A DNA stretch of 64,000 nucleotides. Source: Candidatus Roseilinea sp. NK_OTU-006. GTDB taxonomy: Bacteria; Chloroflexota; Anaerolineae; J036; Brachytrichaceae. Below the pieces are notes generated by a model. It saw only the letters and a list, made by a program, of their open reading frames with translations, did not search any database and was not told the origin of the DNA. The position numbers and the translations under genes were made by a program. The DNA lies in assembly GCF_012931985.1 (NCBI RefSeq), contig NZ_JAAFGM010000006.1, positions 1-64,000 on the forward strand, in the 5' to 3' direction. Position 1 is the stretch's first letter. The number at the start of each line of letters is the position of its first letter. Shown in pieces: positions 13,183 to 22,168 of this stretch.

Positions 13183-14115
13183 TTATGCGCCGTTGCGTTT
13201 CAGGCTCATCAGCGCGATGCCTGCCAACGCCAGCGCTGCGCCCATCAGCGTGAGTAGCTGCAAGGTTTCACCCAGCACGAGCATTGCCAGGATAGCGGAG
13301 CCGACCGGTTCGCCCATCACGGGGATGGCGCCGTACACCGCCGGCAGGCGGCGCACCGACCAGTTGAACGACCCGTGGCCGATCAGTTGCGGCACCAGCG
13401 CTGTCAGCGCAATCCAGAGATAGGCGAGTGGGCTATCGGCCGCGAGCGACGTTCCGCTGAGCAGCACCCCGATCATCAACACGACCGCTGCGGCGCTGTA
13501 GACCAGAGTGAGGTAGGCCAGCAGCGAGAATTTGTTGCGCAACGCGCGCGCGATGATCAGGTAGGGCGCCATGCACAACGCGCCGACGAGCGCCAGGGCG
13601 TTGCCCAGCATTGGGTTCTGGCCGGGCGCTGCCCCGCCGCCGTCGGAGAGGCCGATCAGCACACCGCCGGCGATGGCGATGACCATGCCGGCGATAATGC
13701 GCGTTGTCAGCGGCTCTTTCAGAAACAGCGCCGACGCGGCGGCGATGAACAACGGCGAGAGCGACACCAGCACCACAGAGCTGACTACGCTGGTGAATTC
13801 CAGCGACAAGATCCAGGTCGCAAAGTGCCCGCCTAAGAAGATGCCGCTGATGGCGGCAGTGAGCGCATCGCGCCCGGACAAGGCATGGAATTCGTCGCTA
13901 CAACGAATCAGGGCGAATGGCAGCAGCGCCAGCGCGGCGATCGTCAGTCGTAGCGCGGCAATCGCCAAAGAATTGACGCCGGCCTGCTGCGCAAATCGGA
14001 TGAAGATAGAGGCTGTGGAGACCGCCATCACACCGATGATGATGCCGAGGGCCGGAGAGAGAGACGGTCGTTCGAGCAGCGTCGTGGTTGGAGTTGTCAC
14101 ATTGGCAATTATCAC
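13183..14115 (-). CDS. EamA/DMT-family transporter
   Basis: 310 residues with ten predicted membrane helices arranged as two EamA repeats (about 20-150 and 165-305). Family features include the [12 protein letters not shown] first-repeat entry, the [13 protein letters not shown] helix, and the second-repeat ending [18 protein letters not shown]. These proteins export amino acids, nucleosides or other small metabolites; the substrate cannot be read from the sequence. The start is a GTG at 14115. It is divergent from the superoxide dismutase gene with 82 bases between. Confidence 0.85.
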   Translation of the reverse strand: MIIANVTTPTTTLLERPSLSPALGIIIGVMAVSTASIFIRFAQQAGVNSLAIAALRLTIAALALLPFALIRCSDEFHALSGRDALTAAISGIFLGGHFATWILSLEFTSVVSSVVLVSLSPLFIAAASALFLKEPLTTRIIAGMVIAIAGGVLIGLSDGGGAAPGQNPMLGNALALVGALCMAPYLIIARALRNKFSLLAYLTLVYSAAAVVLMIGVLLSGTSLAADSPLAYLWIALTALVPQLIGHGSFNWSVRRLPAVYGAIPVMGEPVGSAILAMLVLGETLQLLTLMGAALALAGIALMSLKRNGA

Positions 14116-14197
14116 AAAACGCCGTCGGCGAGGGTTTTATAATAAAAAACGCGATCGAGAATGTCGCGACAAAACAACGCCTGCAGAGGAGACACAC

Positions 14198-14812
14198 ATG
14201 GCCTTTGAACTTCCCCCACTTCCCTATCCTTACGACTCGCTGGAGCCGCACATTGACACGCTGACGATGCAGATCCATCACGATAAGCACCATGCGGCTT
14301 ACGTGAACAACCTGAATAACGCGATCAAGGATTATCCTGACCTTCAAAGTAAGACGGTCGAGGAGCTGATTCAGAACCTGAGCGCCTTGCCTGAGAGCAT
14401 CCGCACGGCGGTGCGCAACAACGGCGGCGGTCACGTCAACCACACCATGTTCTGGGAGCAACTCAAGGTGGGCGTTCCGGAGCCGATGAGCGGCCCGCTG
14501 GCCGATGCGATCAACGCTGCGTTCGGTTCGATGGCAGCCTTTAAGGAGGCGTTCGAGAAAGCCGGCATCGCTCGCTTCGGTTCGGGCTGGGCCTGGCTGG
14601 TGGTCAACAAAGACGGCAAGCTGGAGGTCATGTCTACGCCTAACCAAGACAACCCGATGATGGCCGAGTACGGCGGCCTAAAGCCGATCCTCGGCGTGGA
14701 CGTGTGGGAGCACGCTTACTACCTGAAATACCAGAACCGCCGGCCGGATTACCTGAAAGCCTTCTGGAACGTCGTGAACTGGGAGGACGTGGCGAAGCGC
14801 TTCGGCGCGTAG
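14198..14812 (+). CDS. sodA: Superoxide dismutase, Mn-type
   Basis: Dismutates superoxide to O2 and H2O2. 204 residues. Metal ligands are H27, H82, D168 and H172. The segments NNGGGHVNH and TPNQDNPMM (second-sphere Gln150 from the C-terminal domain) favour manganese over iron. The ATG at 14198 follows AGAGGAG at 14185-14191; the open frame continues far upstream but that extension overlaps the divergent transporter and is not conserved. A TATAAT at 14138-14143 may be its -10 element, without a good -35. Confidence 0.96.
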   Translation: MAFELPPLPYPYDSLEPHIDTLTMQIHHDKHHAAYVNNLNNAIKDYPDLQSKTVEELIQNLSALPESIRTAVRNNGGGHVNHTMFWEQLKVGVPEPMSGPLADAINAAFGSMAAFKEAFEKAGIARFGSGWAWLVVNKDGKLEVMSTPNQDNPMMAEYGGLKPILGVDVWEHAYYLKYQNRRPDYLKAFWNVVNWEDVAKRFGA

Positions 14813-14868
14813 CAACTCGCGAGCCTGCGTTCGCGCAAAACGTCCTGTGTTCCTGTGACAAAACGCGC

Positions 14869-14897
14869 TAGACAACGTGTGCGATATCGTGTATAAC
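14869..14897 (+). promoter_or_regulatory. Promoter of the ferredoxin gene
   Basis: TAGACA (14869-14874), 17-bp spacer, TATAAC (14892-14897). It lies 84 bases upstream of the ferredoxin ATG and leaves room for a leader containing a 14-bp palindrome. Confidence 0.5.
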
Positions 14898-14918
14898 CGA
14901 TGCCGTTGGAAAGTTGAC

Positions 14919-14932
14919 TGCGGTTAACCGCA
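14919..14932. promoter_or_regulatory. 14-bp perfect palindrome in the ferredoxin leader
   Basis: TGCGGTTAACCGCA reads the same on both strands. It lies downstream of the predicted promoter and 49 bases before the start codon, a plausible repressor operator or leader stem. No regulator is encoded nearby. Confidence 0.4.
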
Positions 14933-14980
14933 ACGTTGAACCAAATGAAATTTCAGATCGCTGAAAGGAGTAGTTTCTAA

Positions 14981-15331
14981 ATGACGCACATTATCACCAG
15001 CTTGTGCTTGCGCGACGGCGCATGTGTGGACGTATGTCCGGTGGAGTGCATTGTCGGCGGCAAGCCCGAGGATGAATGGCCGTGGTTCTTCATTGATCCG
15101 GCGACCTGCATTGACTGCGGCGCGTGCGTGCCCGAGTGCCCGTACGAAGCGATCTTCCCGGAGGATGAAGTCCCCGAGGCGTATGAGCTGAAGCCGGGTC
15201 AGGAAGTGCAGCCCTTCCGCGGCGAGCGCTACACAGCCGCTGGTGGCGAGGTGATCAACCTCCGCGAGGACATCCAATACAACTATGCCTTCTATAAAGA
15301 AGGCCCCGGTTACGCTGCGCGCAACATGTGA
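14981..15331 (+). CDS. fdxA: Seven-iron ferredoxin (3Fe-4S plus 4Fe-4S)
   Basis: Small cytoplasmic electron carrier, 116 residues. The first Cys set is C9-x5-C15-x3-C19-P-x2-C23 and the second CIDCGACVPECP, which is the arrangement of Azotobacter-type seven-iron ferredoxins. The C-terminal tail of about 50 residues after the second motif is also typical. AAAGGAG at 14964-14970 precedes the ATG. It is a monocistronic unit with a promoter, a palindromic leader and a strong terminator of its own. Confidence 0.92.
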   Translation: MTHIITSLCLRDGACVDVCPVECIVGGKPEDEWPWFFIDPATCIDCGACVPECPYEAIFPEDEVPEAYELKPGQEVQPFRGERYTAAGGEVINLREDIQYNYAFYKEGPGYAARNM

Positions 15332-15357
15332 CGTCCTCGCGCGACAATCCCATCGGG

Positions 15358-15400
15358 CGAATCAGCCAAACGCGCCTGTCGTTTGGCTGATTCGTTTTTT
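15358..15400 (+). terminator. Strong intrinsic terminator after the ferredoxin gene
   Basis: A perfect 15-bp stem (15358-15372 with 15380-15394) encloses a 7-nt loop and is followed by six T (15395-15400). It starts 26 bases after the ferredoxin stop and 17 bases before the next start. Confidence 0.93.
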
Positions 15401-15416
15401 GTGGGATGATTGAGGC

Positions 15417-16103
15417 ATGAGGAGCATACTGGAAGGAGAACTGCAAAGCGTCCGCGATGGCATTGCTGCGCTCAGCGCGCAGGCTATAGACGCCACGGCA
15501 CGCGCGGTAGATGCGCTGATTCATCGCAACTTCGACGAGGCCCGCGGGGTGAAGCGAGACGACAAGGCGATGGATGTCTTGCGCTACGAGGTCGAGCGCG
15601 CCTGCCTGGCCGTGATGGCGACGCAGCAGCCGGTCGCACGCGACCTGCGAGAGTTGATCGCTGCCAGCATCGTCGCCGTGGAGCTGGAGCGCTGCGGCGA
15701 TTACGCCAAAGGCGTCGCCAAAGCAGCGCGCCGAATCGCTCGCTGCGATAGCGGCATTCCCACCTTCAACCTAGCCGACATGGACCGGCTCGCGCGCGAC
15801 ATGCTCGGGCGCAGCACGCGCGCCTTCCTCGAAGGCGACGTGCAAGCAGCCCGCCAGGTGCTTGCGGACGATGACCGCCTCGATCAGATGTACAACGCGC
15901 TATTGTCGCAAGCCATGGATGTCATGGCGAATCATCCCCAGCATATTGAGTGCGGCACGTGGCTGCTGCACGCCGGCCATAACCTAGAACGCATCGGCGA
16001 CCGCGCCACCAACATCGCTGAGCGCGTGATCTTCGTGGCGACCGGCGACATCACCGGCGACCTGAACGTGCACGATCCTGGCCAGGTGCGCTCTCTGCAA
16101 TAG
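15417..16103 (+). CDS. phoU: Phosphate signalling regulator PhoU
   Basis: 228 residues, two PhoU three-helix repeats (about 10-95 and 115-205). Metal-binding Glu/Asp motifs are visible as AVELERCGDYAKGVAK in the first repeat and HNLERIGDRATNIAE in the second. PhoU normally restrains the PhoR kinase and the Pst transporter, but no pst or phoBR genes are adjacent. It stands alone after the ferredoxin terminator. The phosphonate-type transporter 6 kb away has a Pho-box-like site, so a functional link is possible. Confidence 0.92.
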   Translation: MRSILEGELQSVRDGIAALSAQAIDATARAVDALIHRNFDEARGVKRDDKAMDVLRYEVERACLAVMATQQPVARDLRELIAASIVAVELERCGDYAKGVAKAARRIARCDSGIPTFNLADMDRLARDMLGRSTRAFLEGDVQAARQVLADDDRLDQMYNALLSQAMDVMANHPQHIECGTWLLHAGHNLERIGDRATNIAERVIFVATGDITGDLNVHDPGQVRSLQ

Positions 16104-16117
16104 GGCGCATGTCGTGT

Positions 16118-16135
16118 GGCGATTTCCAAATCGCC
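16118..16135. terminator. Short hairpin downstream of phoU
   Basis: GGCGATTT and AAATCGCC (8-bp perfect stem, 2-nt apical spacer) 15 bases after the phoU stop. There is no T run, so terminator function is uncertain. Confidence 0.35.
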
Positions 16136-16217
16136 ATGCAAGGCGAAGCGACGCCGCTTTTCAGCGCGTGGTCGCTCATGCGACGGCGGCTGACTTCGCG
16201 CTGCGTTGCTCGCGCCA

Positions 16218-16245
16218 TTGAGTCGCCGAGTTGTCTTCGTATAAT
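16218..16245 (+). promoter_or_regulatory. Promoter of the molybdenum hydroxylase gene
   Basis: TTGAGT (16218-16223), 16-bp spacer, perfect TATAAT (16240-16245). It lies 29 bases before the ATG at 16274 and supports that start over longer in-frame alternatives. Confidence 0.65.
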
Positions 16246-16273
16246 CCGCGCACCACCGTACGAGGCAAAGCCC

Positions 16274-19200
16274 ATGATTGTCCACTTGAAAATCAACGGC
16301 CAGTTCAAAGACATCGCCGTTCAGCCCTATGAGACGCTGTTGACTGCGCTGCGGCGTGAAGGTTACTTCAGCGTCAAGCATGGCTGCGAGACCGGCGAAT
16401 GCGGCGCTTGTAGCGTGATCATGCGCATGCGTGGGGGCGAGACGCCGGCCATCGTCAACACCTGCGTCATGTTAGCAGCCCAGGCGCAAGACGCGGAGAT
16501 CATTACCGTCGAATCGCTGGGCGACCGGCGCGGGCTGAGCGTGATCCAGCAGTGCTTCACCGAGAACGGCGCGATCCAGTGCGGTTATTGCACGCCGGCA
16601 CAAATCCTGGCGGCCAAGGCCCTGCTTGACCGCAACTCCCATCCCAGTGAGGCCGAGGTGCGCGATGCCATCGGCGGTGTGCTGTGTCGTTGCACCGGCT
16701 ACGTCAAGCCGGTCCAGGCAGTGTTGAACGCGGCGGCCATCTTGCGTGGCGAGGCACGCGACAACCTGCCCCCGCCTTTCCGGCGCGTGATTGCGCCGGA
16801 GGGCACAGGCATAGGCAGCCCGGGCGCGTTCCGCCAGGACATCGGTGATGTGCGCTGGGGCGGCGAGGGGCCGAGCGCCGGCGGTAGGATGACGCAGGCT
16901 CAGGCGCAAACCCAGACACAGACGCTCACGGCCATCCTGGCGCCGTTCATGGTCGCGCCCGAACCACAGACGTCCGTCGTCGGCAAGGCCGAAAAGAAGG
17001 TGGATGCGGCCAAGCTGGTGCAGGGCAAGCCGGCCTTCGTGGACGATGCGCCGTTGCCCGGCATGCTCTACGCGGCCATGCTCACCAGCCCCCATGCGCA
17101 TGCGCGCATCAAACACATTGATACGAGCAAGGCCAAGGCGCTGCCCGGCGTGCACGCCGTGCTCACCTACAAGGATGTGCCGCGCGTGGTCTACGCCTCC
17201 GGCGGCCAGTCGTATCCCAACCCCTTCCCTTACGATCAGGTCAGCTTGGACAGCAAGGTGCGCCACGTCGGCGATCGCGTGGCCGTGGTCGCTGCGGAGA
17301 CGCCGGAGATCGCCCAGCGCGCGCTGGAGCTGATCGAAGTGGAGTACGACGTGCTGCCGGCGGTCTTCGACCCCGACGAGGCGATGCGCGAGGGCGCGCC
17401 GGTCATTCACGACGAGCCGGACGCCATCGGCATCAAAGACGCCAAGCGCAACCTGGTCGCCGAGATCATCGCCGAGCACGGCAACGTGGAGCAGGGCTTC
17501 GCCGAATGCGACTTCGTGATCGAGCGCGAATATCGCGTCCCGCAGGTGCAGCAGGCCAGCATCGAGCCGCATATCTGCATGACGTGGTGGGATGAGGACG
17601 ACCGGCTGATCATCCGCACCAGCACCCAGGTGCCCTTCCACGTGCGCCGCATGATCGCCCCGCTGATCGGTCTGCCGGTGAAGAAGATCCGCGTGATCAA
17701 GCCGCGCGTCGGCGGAGGCTTCGGCGGCAAGCAGGAGATGCTGATCGAGGACTTGTGCGCGCATTTGACGATCGCCACCGGCCGGCCGGTGCGTTTTGAA
17801 TACACCCGCGCGCAGGAGTTCACCAGCGCCCGCTCGCGCCATCCGCAGCGCATGGTGTTCAAAGCGGGCTTCAAGAAGGACCCAAACGGCGGCGCCCCGA
17901 TCCTGCACGCGCTCAGCCACTACGTCATTGGCAACACCGGCGCCTATGGCACACACGGCATCACCGTGCAGACGGTGAGCGGCATGCGCGGGCTGAGCAC
18001 CTATCGCTGCCCCAACCTCAAGTTCCACTGCCACATCGTCTATACCAACATCCCCACGCCGGGTGCCTTCCGCGGCTACGGCGCGCCGCAGGCCGAATTC
18101 GGCCTGGAGTGCCTGATGGACGAGGCGGCGCAGTTGATGGGTGTGGACGCGATCGAGCTGCGCCGCAAGAACTGGGTGCGCGTGGGTGATCCGTTGCCCT
18201 TGGCGGCGGCGCTCGGCGAGGCGCGCGAGGGCTTCGAGCAGGTGGTGAAGACCAGCGGCCTGGAGGAGTGCTTCCAGCAGGCCATGGCGGCCATCGACTG
18301 GGAGCGGCGCAGCGAATTCGCCGGCAAAGACTTAATCGTTGACCCGCAACGGCCTAGCGTGCGGCGTGGGATCGGCGTGGCGGCCTGCATGCACGGCACG
18401 GCCATTGCCGGCTTGGACATGGGCGCGGCCTCGGTGAAGATGAACGACGACGGCTCATTCAACTGTCTGGTGGGCGGCACCGACATCGGCACCGGCAGCG
18501 ATACCGTCGTCGGCCAGATTGTGGCCGAGACGCTGGGCGTGCCGCTGGAGGATGTGATCATGTATTCCAGCGACACCGACATGACACCCTTCGATACCGG
18601 CGCGTATGCGTCCTCGACCACGTTTATTACCGGCGGCGCGGCCAAGAAGGCCGCTGAGAAAGTGCGCGCGCAAATTCAGGAAGTCGCTGCCAAGATGTTC
18701 AATAAGGGCTACGGCGTCGTTGTGCCGCCGGAGCAGATAGACACCGTGGAGTATCTCAAGCACCGCCCAGCCATGCCGGAACCGTCGGCGGCGCGCGGTG
18801 AGGTGAAGCCGGAGGACGTGCGGTTGCGCAATCGCTGCGCTTGGGCGCCGGATGGTCGTGCGATCACCTTGCAGCAAGTCGCCCTGTTCGCCACGCATAC
18901 CGAGGAGCAGCACCAGATCATCGCCGTCGCCTCGCACATGAGCTATGAATCGCCGCCACCGTTCGGCTGCCAGATGGCCGAGGTGGAGGTGGACACCGAG
19001 ACCGGCGAGGTGACCGTGACCAAGCTGGTGATGGCGGTGGATTGCGGCGTGGCGATCAACCCGGCCACTGCCAGCGGCCAGATCGAGGGCGGCAACCTTC
19101 AGGCGTGTGGCTACGCGCACTGCGAGGAGATGGTGTATGACGCGCAGGGCCGGCTGCATAACCCGCGCTTTGGCCTCTATCGCATCTACAGCGCCGATGA

Positions 19201-19426
19201 GGCGCCGGAGTTACAATCTATCCTCGTTCAGACCTATGAGCCGTCTGGCCCGTACGGCGCCAAGGCGGTGGCCGAGATACCCATGGATGGCGTAGCCCCG
19301 GCAGTGGCCAACGCGGTATATCATGCTACGGGTGTGCGCTTTTACCAAATTCCGCTTACGCCGGAGCGCGTGTGGCGCAGGTTGAAGGGCATTGAGGACA
19401 AGCGTTGGCTGATTGCGGACACATGA
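16274..19426 (+). CDS. Fused [2Fe-2S]-molybdopterin hydroxylase without FAD domain
   Basis: 1050 residues of the xanthine dehydrogenase/aldehyde oxidoreductase family. Residues 1-165 hold two [2Fe-2S] clusters: C38/C43/C46/C64 (plant type) and C103/C106/C138/C140. A Gln-rich linker (about 205-225) leads to the large molybdopterin domains. These have RVGGGFGGKQE, GAFRGYGAPQAEFGLE and the C-terminal GAKAVAEIPMDG with the catalytic Glu. No FAD subunit is fused or adjacent. The architecture is that of Desulfovibrio Mop-type aldehyde oxidoreductase, or of small-large fusions in purine and nicotinate hydroxylases. GAGG precedes the ATG. The substrate is unknown; electrons may go to a ferredoxin. 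Confidence 0.88.
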   Translation: MIVHLKINGQFKDIAVQPYETLLTALRREGYFSVKHGCETGECGACSVIMRMRGGETPAIVNTCVMLAAQAQDAEIITVESLGDRRGLSVIQQCFTENGAIQCGYCTPAQILAAKALLDRNSHPSEAEVRDAIGGVLCRCTGYVKPVQAVLNAAAILRGEARDNLPPPFRRVIAPEGTGIGSPGAFRQDIGDVRWGGEGPSAGGRMTQAQAQTQTQTLTAILAPFMVAPEPQTSVVGKAEKKVDAAKLVQGKPAFVDDAPLPGMLYAAMLTSPHAHARIKHIDTSKAKALPGVHAVLTYKDVPRVVYASGGQSYPNPFPYDQVSLDSKVRHVGDRVAVVAAETPEIAQRALELIEVEYDVLPAVFDPDEAMREGAPVIHDEPDAIGIKDAKRNLVAEIIAEHGNVEQGFAECDFVIEREYRVPQVQQASIEPHICMTWWDEDDRLIIRTSTQVPFHVRRMIAPLIGLPVKKIRVIKPRVGGGFGGKQEMLIEDLCAHLTIATGRPVRFEYTRAQEFTSARSRHPQRMVFKAGFKKDPNGGAPILHALSHYVIGNTGAYGTHGITVQTVSGMRGLSTYRCPNLKFHCHIVYTNIPTPGAFRGYGAPQAEFGLECLMDEAAQLMGVDAIELRRKNWVRVGDPLPLAAALGEAREGFEQVVKTSGLEECFQQAMAAIDWERRSEFAGKDLIVDPQRPSVRRGIGVAACMHGTAIAGLDMGAASVKMNDDGSFNCLVGGTDIGTGSDTVVGQIVAETLGVPLEDVIMYSSDTDMTPFDTGAYASSTTFITGGAAKKAAEKVRAQIQEVAAKMFNKGYGVVVPPEQIDTVEYLKHRPAMPEPSAARGEVKPEDVRLRNRCAWAPDGRAITLQQVALFATHTEEQHQIIAVASHMSYESPPPFGCQMAEVEVDTETGEVTVTKLVMAVDCGVAINPATASGQIEGGNLQACGYAHCEEMVYDAQGRLHNPRFGLYRIYSADEAPELQSILVQTYEPSGPYGAKAVAEIPMDGVAPAVANAVYHATGVRFYQIPLTPERVWRRLKGIEDKRWLIADT

Positions 19427-19839
19427 AGGGCGCGGCCCCAGGCGATCGTGCGGATGCTCGCATGCGTATGCCGGTGTGTGATCCAGGGTGCGTCGTCCAC
19501 CGTGGCGTGCAGCATACGCCGTCGAACGGGTTCATCGGTGGGGCGCCGAGGAAGCCGACCGCGAAAGTGTTGGAGCGTGCTCGGCATGTGTCCTAGCAAC
19601 GCCTCGAAGCCCGGCCCCATGATCTGCGATGTTTGGCGCACGCACTTGTCAATCTCCGCTGCAAGTGCGCCGTCCTCGGGCGGCTTGTCGTCCGGTCATG
19701 CGCGCCTGCCGCTGCTGTTCGCGCAGCGACGGCGCGAGGGTTTTGCCGAAGCGCTTGCTCACGTTGAAAGCGCGAGGATGGTGGCCATACGCGAGATGAT
19801 CGTGTAGTTTGCCGAAAAGCGCAGCGAAGCGGGAGGGTC
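19427..19839. other. 413-base gap with no intact gene
   Basis: No frame here is convincing. On the minus strand, about 19510-19690 reads as a protein-like stretch (includes EIDKCVRQTSQIMG and GFEALLGHMPSTLQHF) with a stop just upstream and no start. This may be a decayed gene, but I cannot name its family. The uridine phosphorylase ribosome-binding site (GGGAGGG) is at the right edge. Confidence 0.4.
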
Positions 19840-20616
19840 ATGGCATCGAGTGACGCGCTCTATCACGTTGGATTTGGGCGGGGCGATTTAGGCCCGCAGC
19901 CGCCTGTGTTGGCGTTCTTGAGCGGCGACCCGGATCGCGCGCGCTACATAGCCGAGCGCTACCTCACGGGCGTCAAGAAGCTGTCGGAGAATCGAGGGCT
20001 GAACAGCTACCTGGGTCGGTTGCGGAACGGTCGGCCGGTGCTTTCGGCGACCAGCGGGATGGGCGCGCCGTCGTTGAGCATCGTGGTGAACGAACTGGTT
20101 CAGGTCGGTGTGCGCGTGATAATACGCATAGGCACTTGCGGGTCAATTCAACCCTATGTCAAGCCCGGCAGCATTGTAATTACAAGCGCCGCGTTATGCC
20201 GACAGGGTGCGGCCAACGACATCGCGCCCGTTGAATACCCGGCGGCAGCCGACCCCTTTCTGACGGTGGCGCTGGCCGAAGCGGCGCGTGCGCTGGGGGT
20301 AGAGCACCACGTGGGCATCACGGCCAGCGTGGACACCTTCTACGAGGGCCAGGAGCGCACCGGCTCGGCCAATCCGCATCTGCTGCGCGCCTTACGCGGC
20401 GTCACCGAGGAGTATCGTCGCCTGAATGTGCTGAACTACGAGATGGAGAGCGGCACGCTGTTCAAGATGGGCGGCGTGTATGGCTTCGCCGCGGGTTGCG
20501 TGTGCGGCGTGATCGCCCAGCGCACCGAGGCCGAGCGCGTCGTGCTGGAGGCCAAAGCGATCGCCGTCGAGAACGCGATCTGGGTGGCAGTGGAGGCGGC
20601 GATGCGGTTGGAGTAG
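19840..20616 (+). CDS. udp: Uridine phosphorylase
   Basis: Phosphorolysis of uridine to uracil and ribose-1-phosphate; nucleoside phosphorylase I family. 258 residues. The phosphate loop and Arg contacts appear as GDPDRARYIAE near the N-terminus and IRIGTCGSIQ. The ribose/base site is YEMESGTLFKMG with the diagnostic Glu-Met-Glu. The tail GCVCGVIAQRTEAE is typical of Udp rather than purine phosphorylases. GGGAGG lies 8 bases before the ATG. The last 169 bases are duplicated at 22169-22337. Confidence 0.93.
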   Translation: MASSDALYHVGFGRGDLGPQPPVLAFLSGDPDRARYIAERYLTGVKKLSENRGLNSYLGRLRNGRPVLSATSGMGAPSLSIVVNELVQVGVRVIIRIGTCGSIQPYVKPGSIVITSAALCRQGAANDIAPVEYPAAADPFLTVALAEAARALGVEHHVGITASVDTFYEGQERTGSANPHLLRALRGVTEEYRRLNVLNYEMESGTLFKMGGVYGFAAGCVCGVIAQRTEAERVVLEAKAIAVENAIWVAVEAAMRLE

Positions 20617-20806
20617 TCCTCTTTCTCGATCGCCCATGCAGTGATGTCGGTGCAAAGACAACCGGGAAGTAGTTAGACACGGCGGATCCTTGCCCAAACG
20701 ACGTGATGTGCGTCGAGATCAACGTCCAGTAAAAGTAAAGGACACTCCTCACCCATACTATACCAATTCGCGCTTTTGGATTACCATTCAGGTGAGGAGG
20801 ATAGTC

Positions 20807-21997
20807 ATGCACAAAAAGCAATATACATGGATATTCGTCTCCGGTGTCGCGGCCGCTATCCTGGCAGCCTGTGGCGGGGGTGGGAGCGAGGGCGCAGGGC
20901 AGAGTGTCCCGACTGCCCAGCCTCAGTCGGCGACTGGGGTATCCCGCAGCAAACCAACCCAGCCGGCTGCCACAGTGGAATCTCCGCGGTCGGCTCCGGC
21001 GACGGTTGTCAGCGAGACTAGCAGTACGCCGACCCGGCCGGCTGCCACGGTGGAATCTCCGCGGTCGGCTCCGACGGCGGTCGCTGACGAGACTGGCAGC
21101 ATTCCAAGCATCGAAACCGGTCTGGAGTCGCTTGCCAGCTATCGCGTCCGCTACACCTTCTCGTTTGAAGGCAAGGATGATGAGGGCAAGGAAAGAAAAG
21201 TCTCGCTGGAGTTCATACAGGAGGCCATCACCGAGAGCAAAGATCAGTATGTCCGCGTCGCCGGCGTTGGCATTAGCAACACTGCTCCAAGCACCAGCGT
21301 GTTAGAGTTCTTCAACGTCGGTGGTGTGAGCTACACCTACGCTATGGACGACGGGGGGGCAAAGTGCGTCAGCTTCTCTGGTAGTGACCCGGCGCCTGAC
21401 CCGACGGCCATACTCAAGCCAGGCGATATGCTGGGTGGTCTGAACAAGGCCCGCCTGGTGGAGCGCGGCGTCACTGTGAACGGTGTCAAGGCCAACCGCT
21501 ATGTCGTTGATGAATCGGGCATTGGATTTGGCATGTTTAGCAAAGCCAGTGGCGACATCTGGGTTGCTCAGGACGGCAATTTCGTGGTGAAGTACACCGG
21601 CACGGCTACCGGAAAGATACCGCTGTTCAGTGACAACAGCGAAGGCACGGCAACTTGGGAGTATCAACTCGAAGCGATCAACACGCTTACCGCCATTGAG
21701 CTGCCGCAGGAGTGTCTGGCGCAGAAGCCGGCGGATGACATCCCTGTGCCGGGCACTGCAACTGGCAAGAATCGGTTTGGCGGATTGATCACCTTCAATA
21801 CTGCTGACACTCCTGATCAGGTCGTCGAGTTCTACCGCGCCGAGTTGCCCAAACTCGGGTGGATGGAGGGCGAAGTTGCCGAGTTGGGCGACATGCGCAT
21901 GCTTCGCTTTACCAAAGAGGATCGCACGCTCGACATCATGATCACGCCCGGCAAAGATGGTGTTAGCGTGCTCATTACCGAGAAAAGAGGCGAATAG
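20807..21997 (+). CDS. Lipoprotein with duplicated Pro/Ser/Thr-rich linker
   Basis: 396 residues. The signal peptide ends in a lipobox (AILAAC, Cys22), then a low-complexity linker containing two 25-residue repeats (51-75 and 76-100). The mature domain (about 105-395) has LppX/LprAFG-like or outer-surface sensor character: beta-rich, with ESLASYRVRYTFSFEGKD near its start, and a C-terminal segment DTPDQVVEFYRAELPKLGW resembling a domain found in other bacterial lipoproteins. Function unknown. GAGGAGG at 20794-20800 fixes the ATG at 20807. It sits between the intact udp gene and the duplicated udp tail. Confidence 0.75.
   Translation: MHKKQYTWIFVSGVAAAILAACGGGGSEGAGQSVPTAQPQSATGVSRSKPTQPAATVESPRSAPATVVSETSSTPTRPAATVESPRSAPTAVADETGSIPSIETGLESLASYRVRYTFSFEGKDDEGKERKVSLEFIQEAITESKDQYVRVAGVGISNTAPSTSVLEFFNVGGVSYTYAMDDGGAKCVSFSGSDPAPDPTAILKPGDMLGGLNKARLVERGVTVNGVKANRYVVDESGIGFGMFSKASGDIWVAQDGNFVVKYTGTATGKIPLFSDNSEGTATWEYQLEAINTLTAIELPQECLAQKPADDIPVPGTATGKNRFGGLITFNTADTPDQVVEFYRAELPKLGWMEGEVAELGDMRMLRFTKEDRTLDIMITPGKDGVSVLITEKRGE
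20957..21106 (+). repeat. Two 75-bp direct repeats in the lipoprotein linker
   Basis: Two adjacent 75-bp units encode PAATVESPRSAP followed by divergent Thr/Ser/Val residues. The 5' half of each unit is nearly identical and the 3' half has diverged, consistent with an old tandem duplication in a linker. Confidence 0.85.
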
Positions 21998-22018
21998 CTG
22001 CGTTTGTGACTGGAGTAA

Positions 22019-22090
22019 CAGGCTGGACATGGCAAAAAGGCATGGCTGCGCCTATAGACTTAAGTCGGAGCGCAAGCCATGCCCAGCCTG
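22019..22090. repeat. Imperfect inverted repeat after the lipoprotein gene
   Basis: CAGGCTGGACATGGC (22019-22033) pairs with GCCATGCCCAGCCTG (22076-22090) at 14 of 15 positions. The inner arms also share partial complementarity (GGCATGGCT-like). It could be a terminator-like structure or the remnant of a small palindromic element. Confidence 0.5.
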
Positions 22091-22168
22091 ATTATTCAAC
22101 ACTTGCCGCACGCCGACCACTTCGCACTGGAGGACTTCTTTCCGGCAGAGCGGGTGGTGTCCTGTAGC

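Noticed and set aside
13571-14197. Long N-terminal extension of superoxide dismutase
   Set aside because: The frame is open by chance through the divergent transporter gene; the ribosome-binding site and conserved start [10 protein letters not shown] are at 14198.
16472-18034. 520-codon frame antisense to the molybdenum hydroxylase
   Set aside because: Shadow of a well-supported gene; low-complexity Arg/Ala/His composition and no motif.
16274-19426. The molybdenum hydroxylase as nicotinate hydroxylase of the cluster at 52-63 kb
   Set aside because: It is 33 kb away, has its own promoter and lacks the AATGT-N4-ACATT operator. Nothing in its sequence fixes the substrate as nicotinate.
19448-19807. 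119-codon plus-strand frame before udp
   Set aside because: Cys/Arg/Ser-rich low-complexity product with no motif or ribosome-binding site; a decayed minus-strand gene seems more likely.
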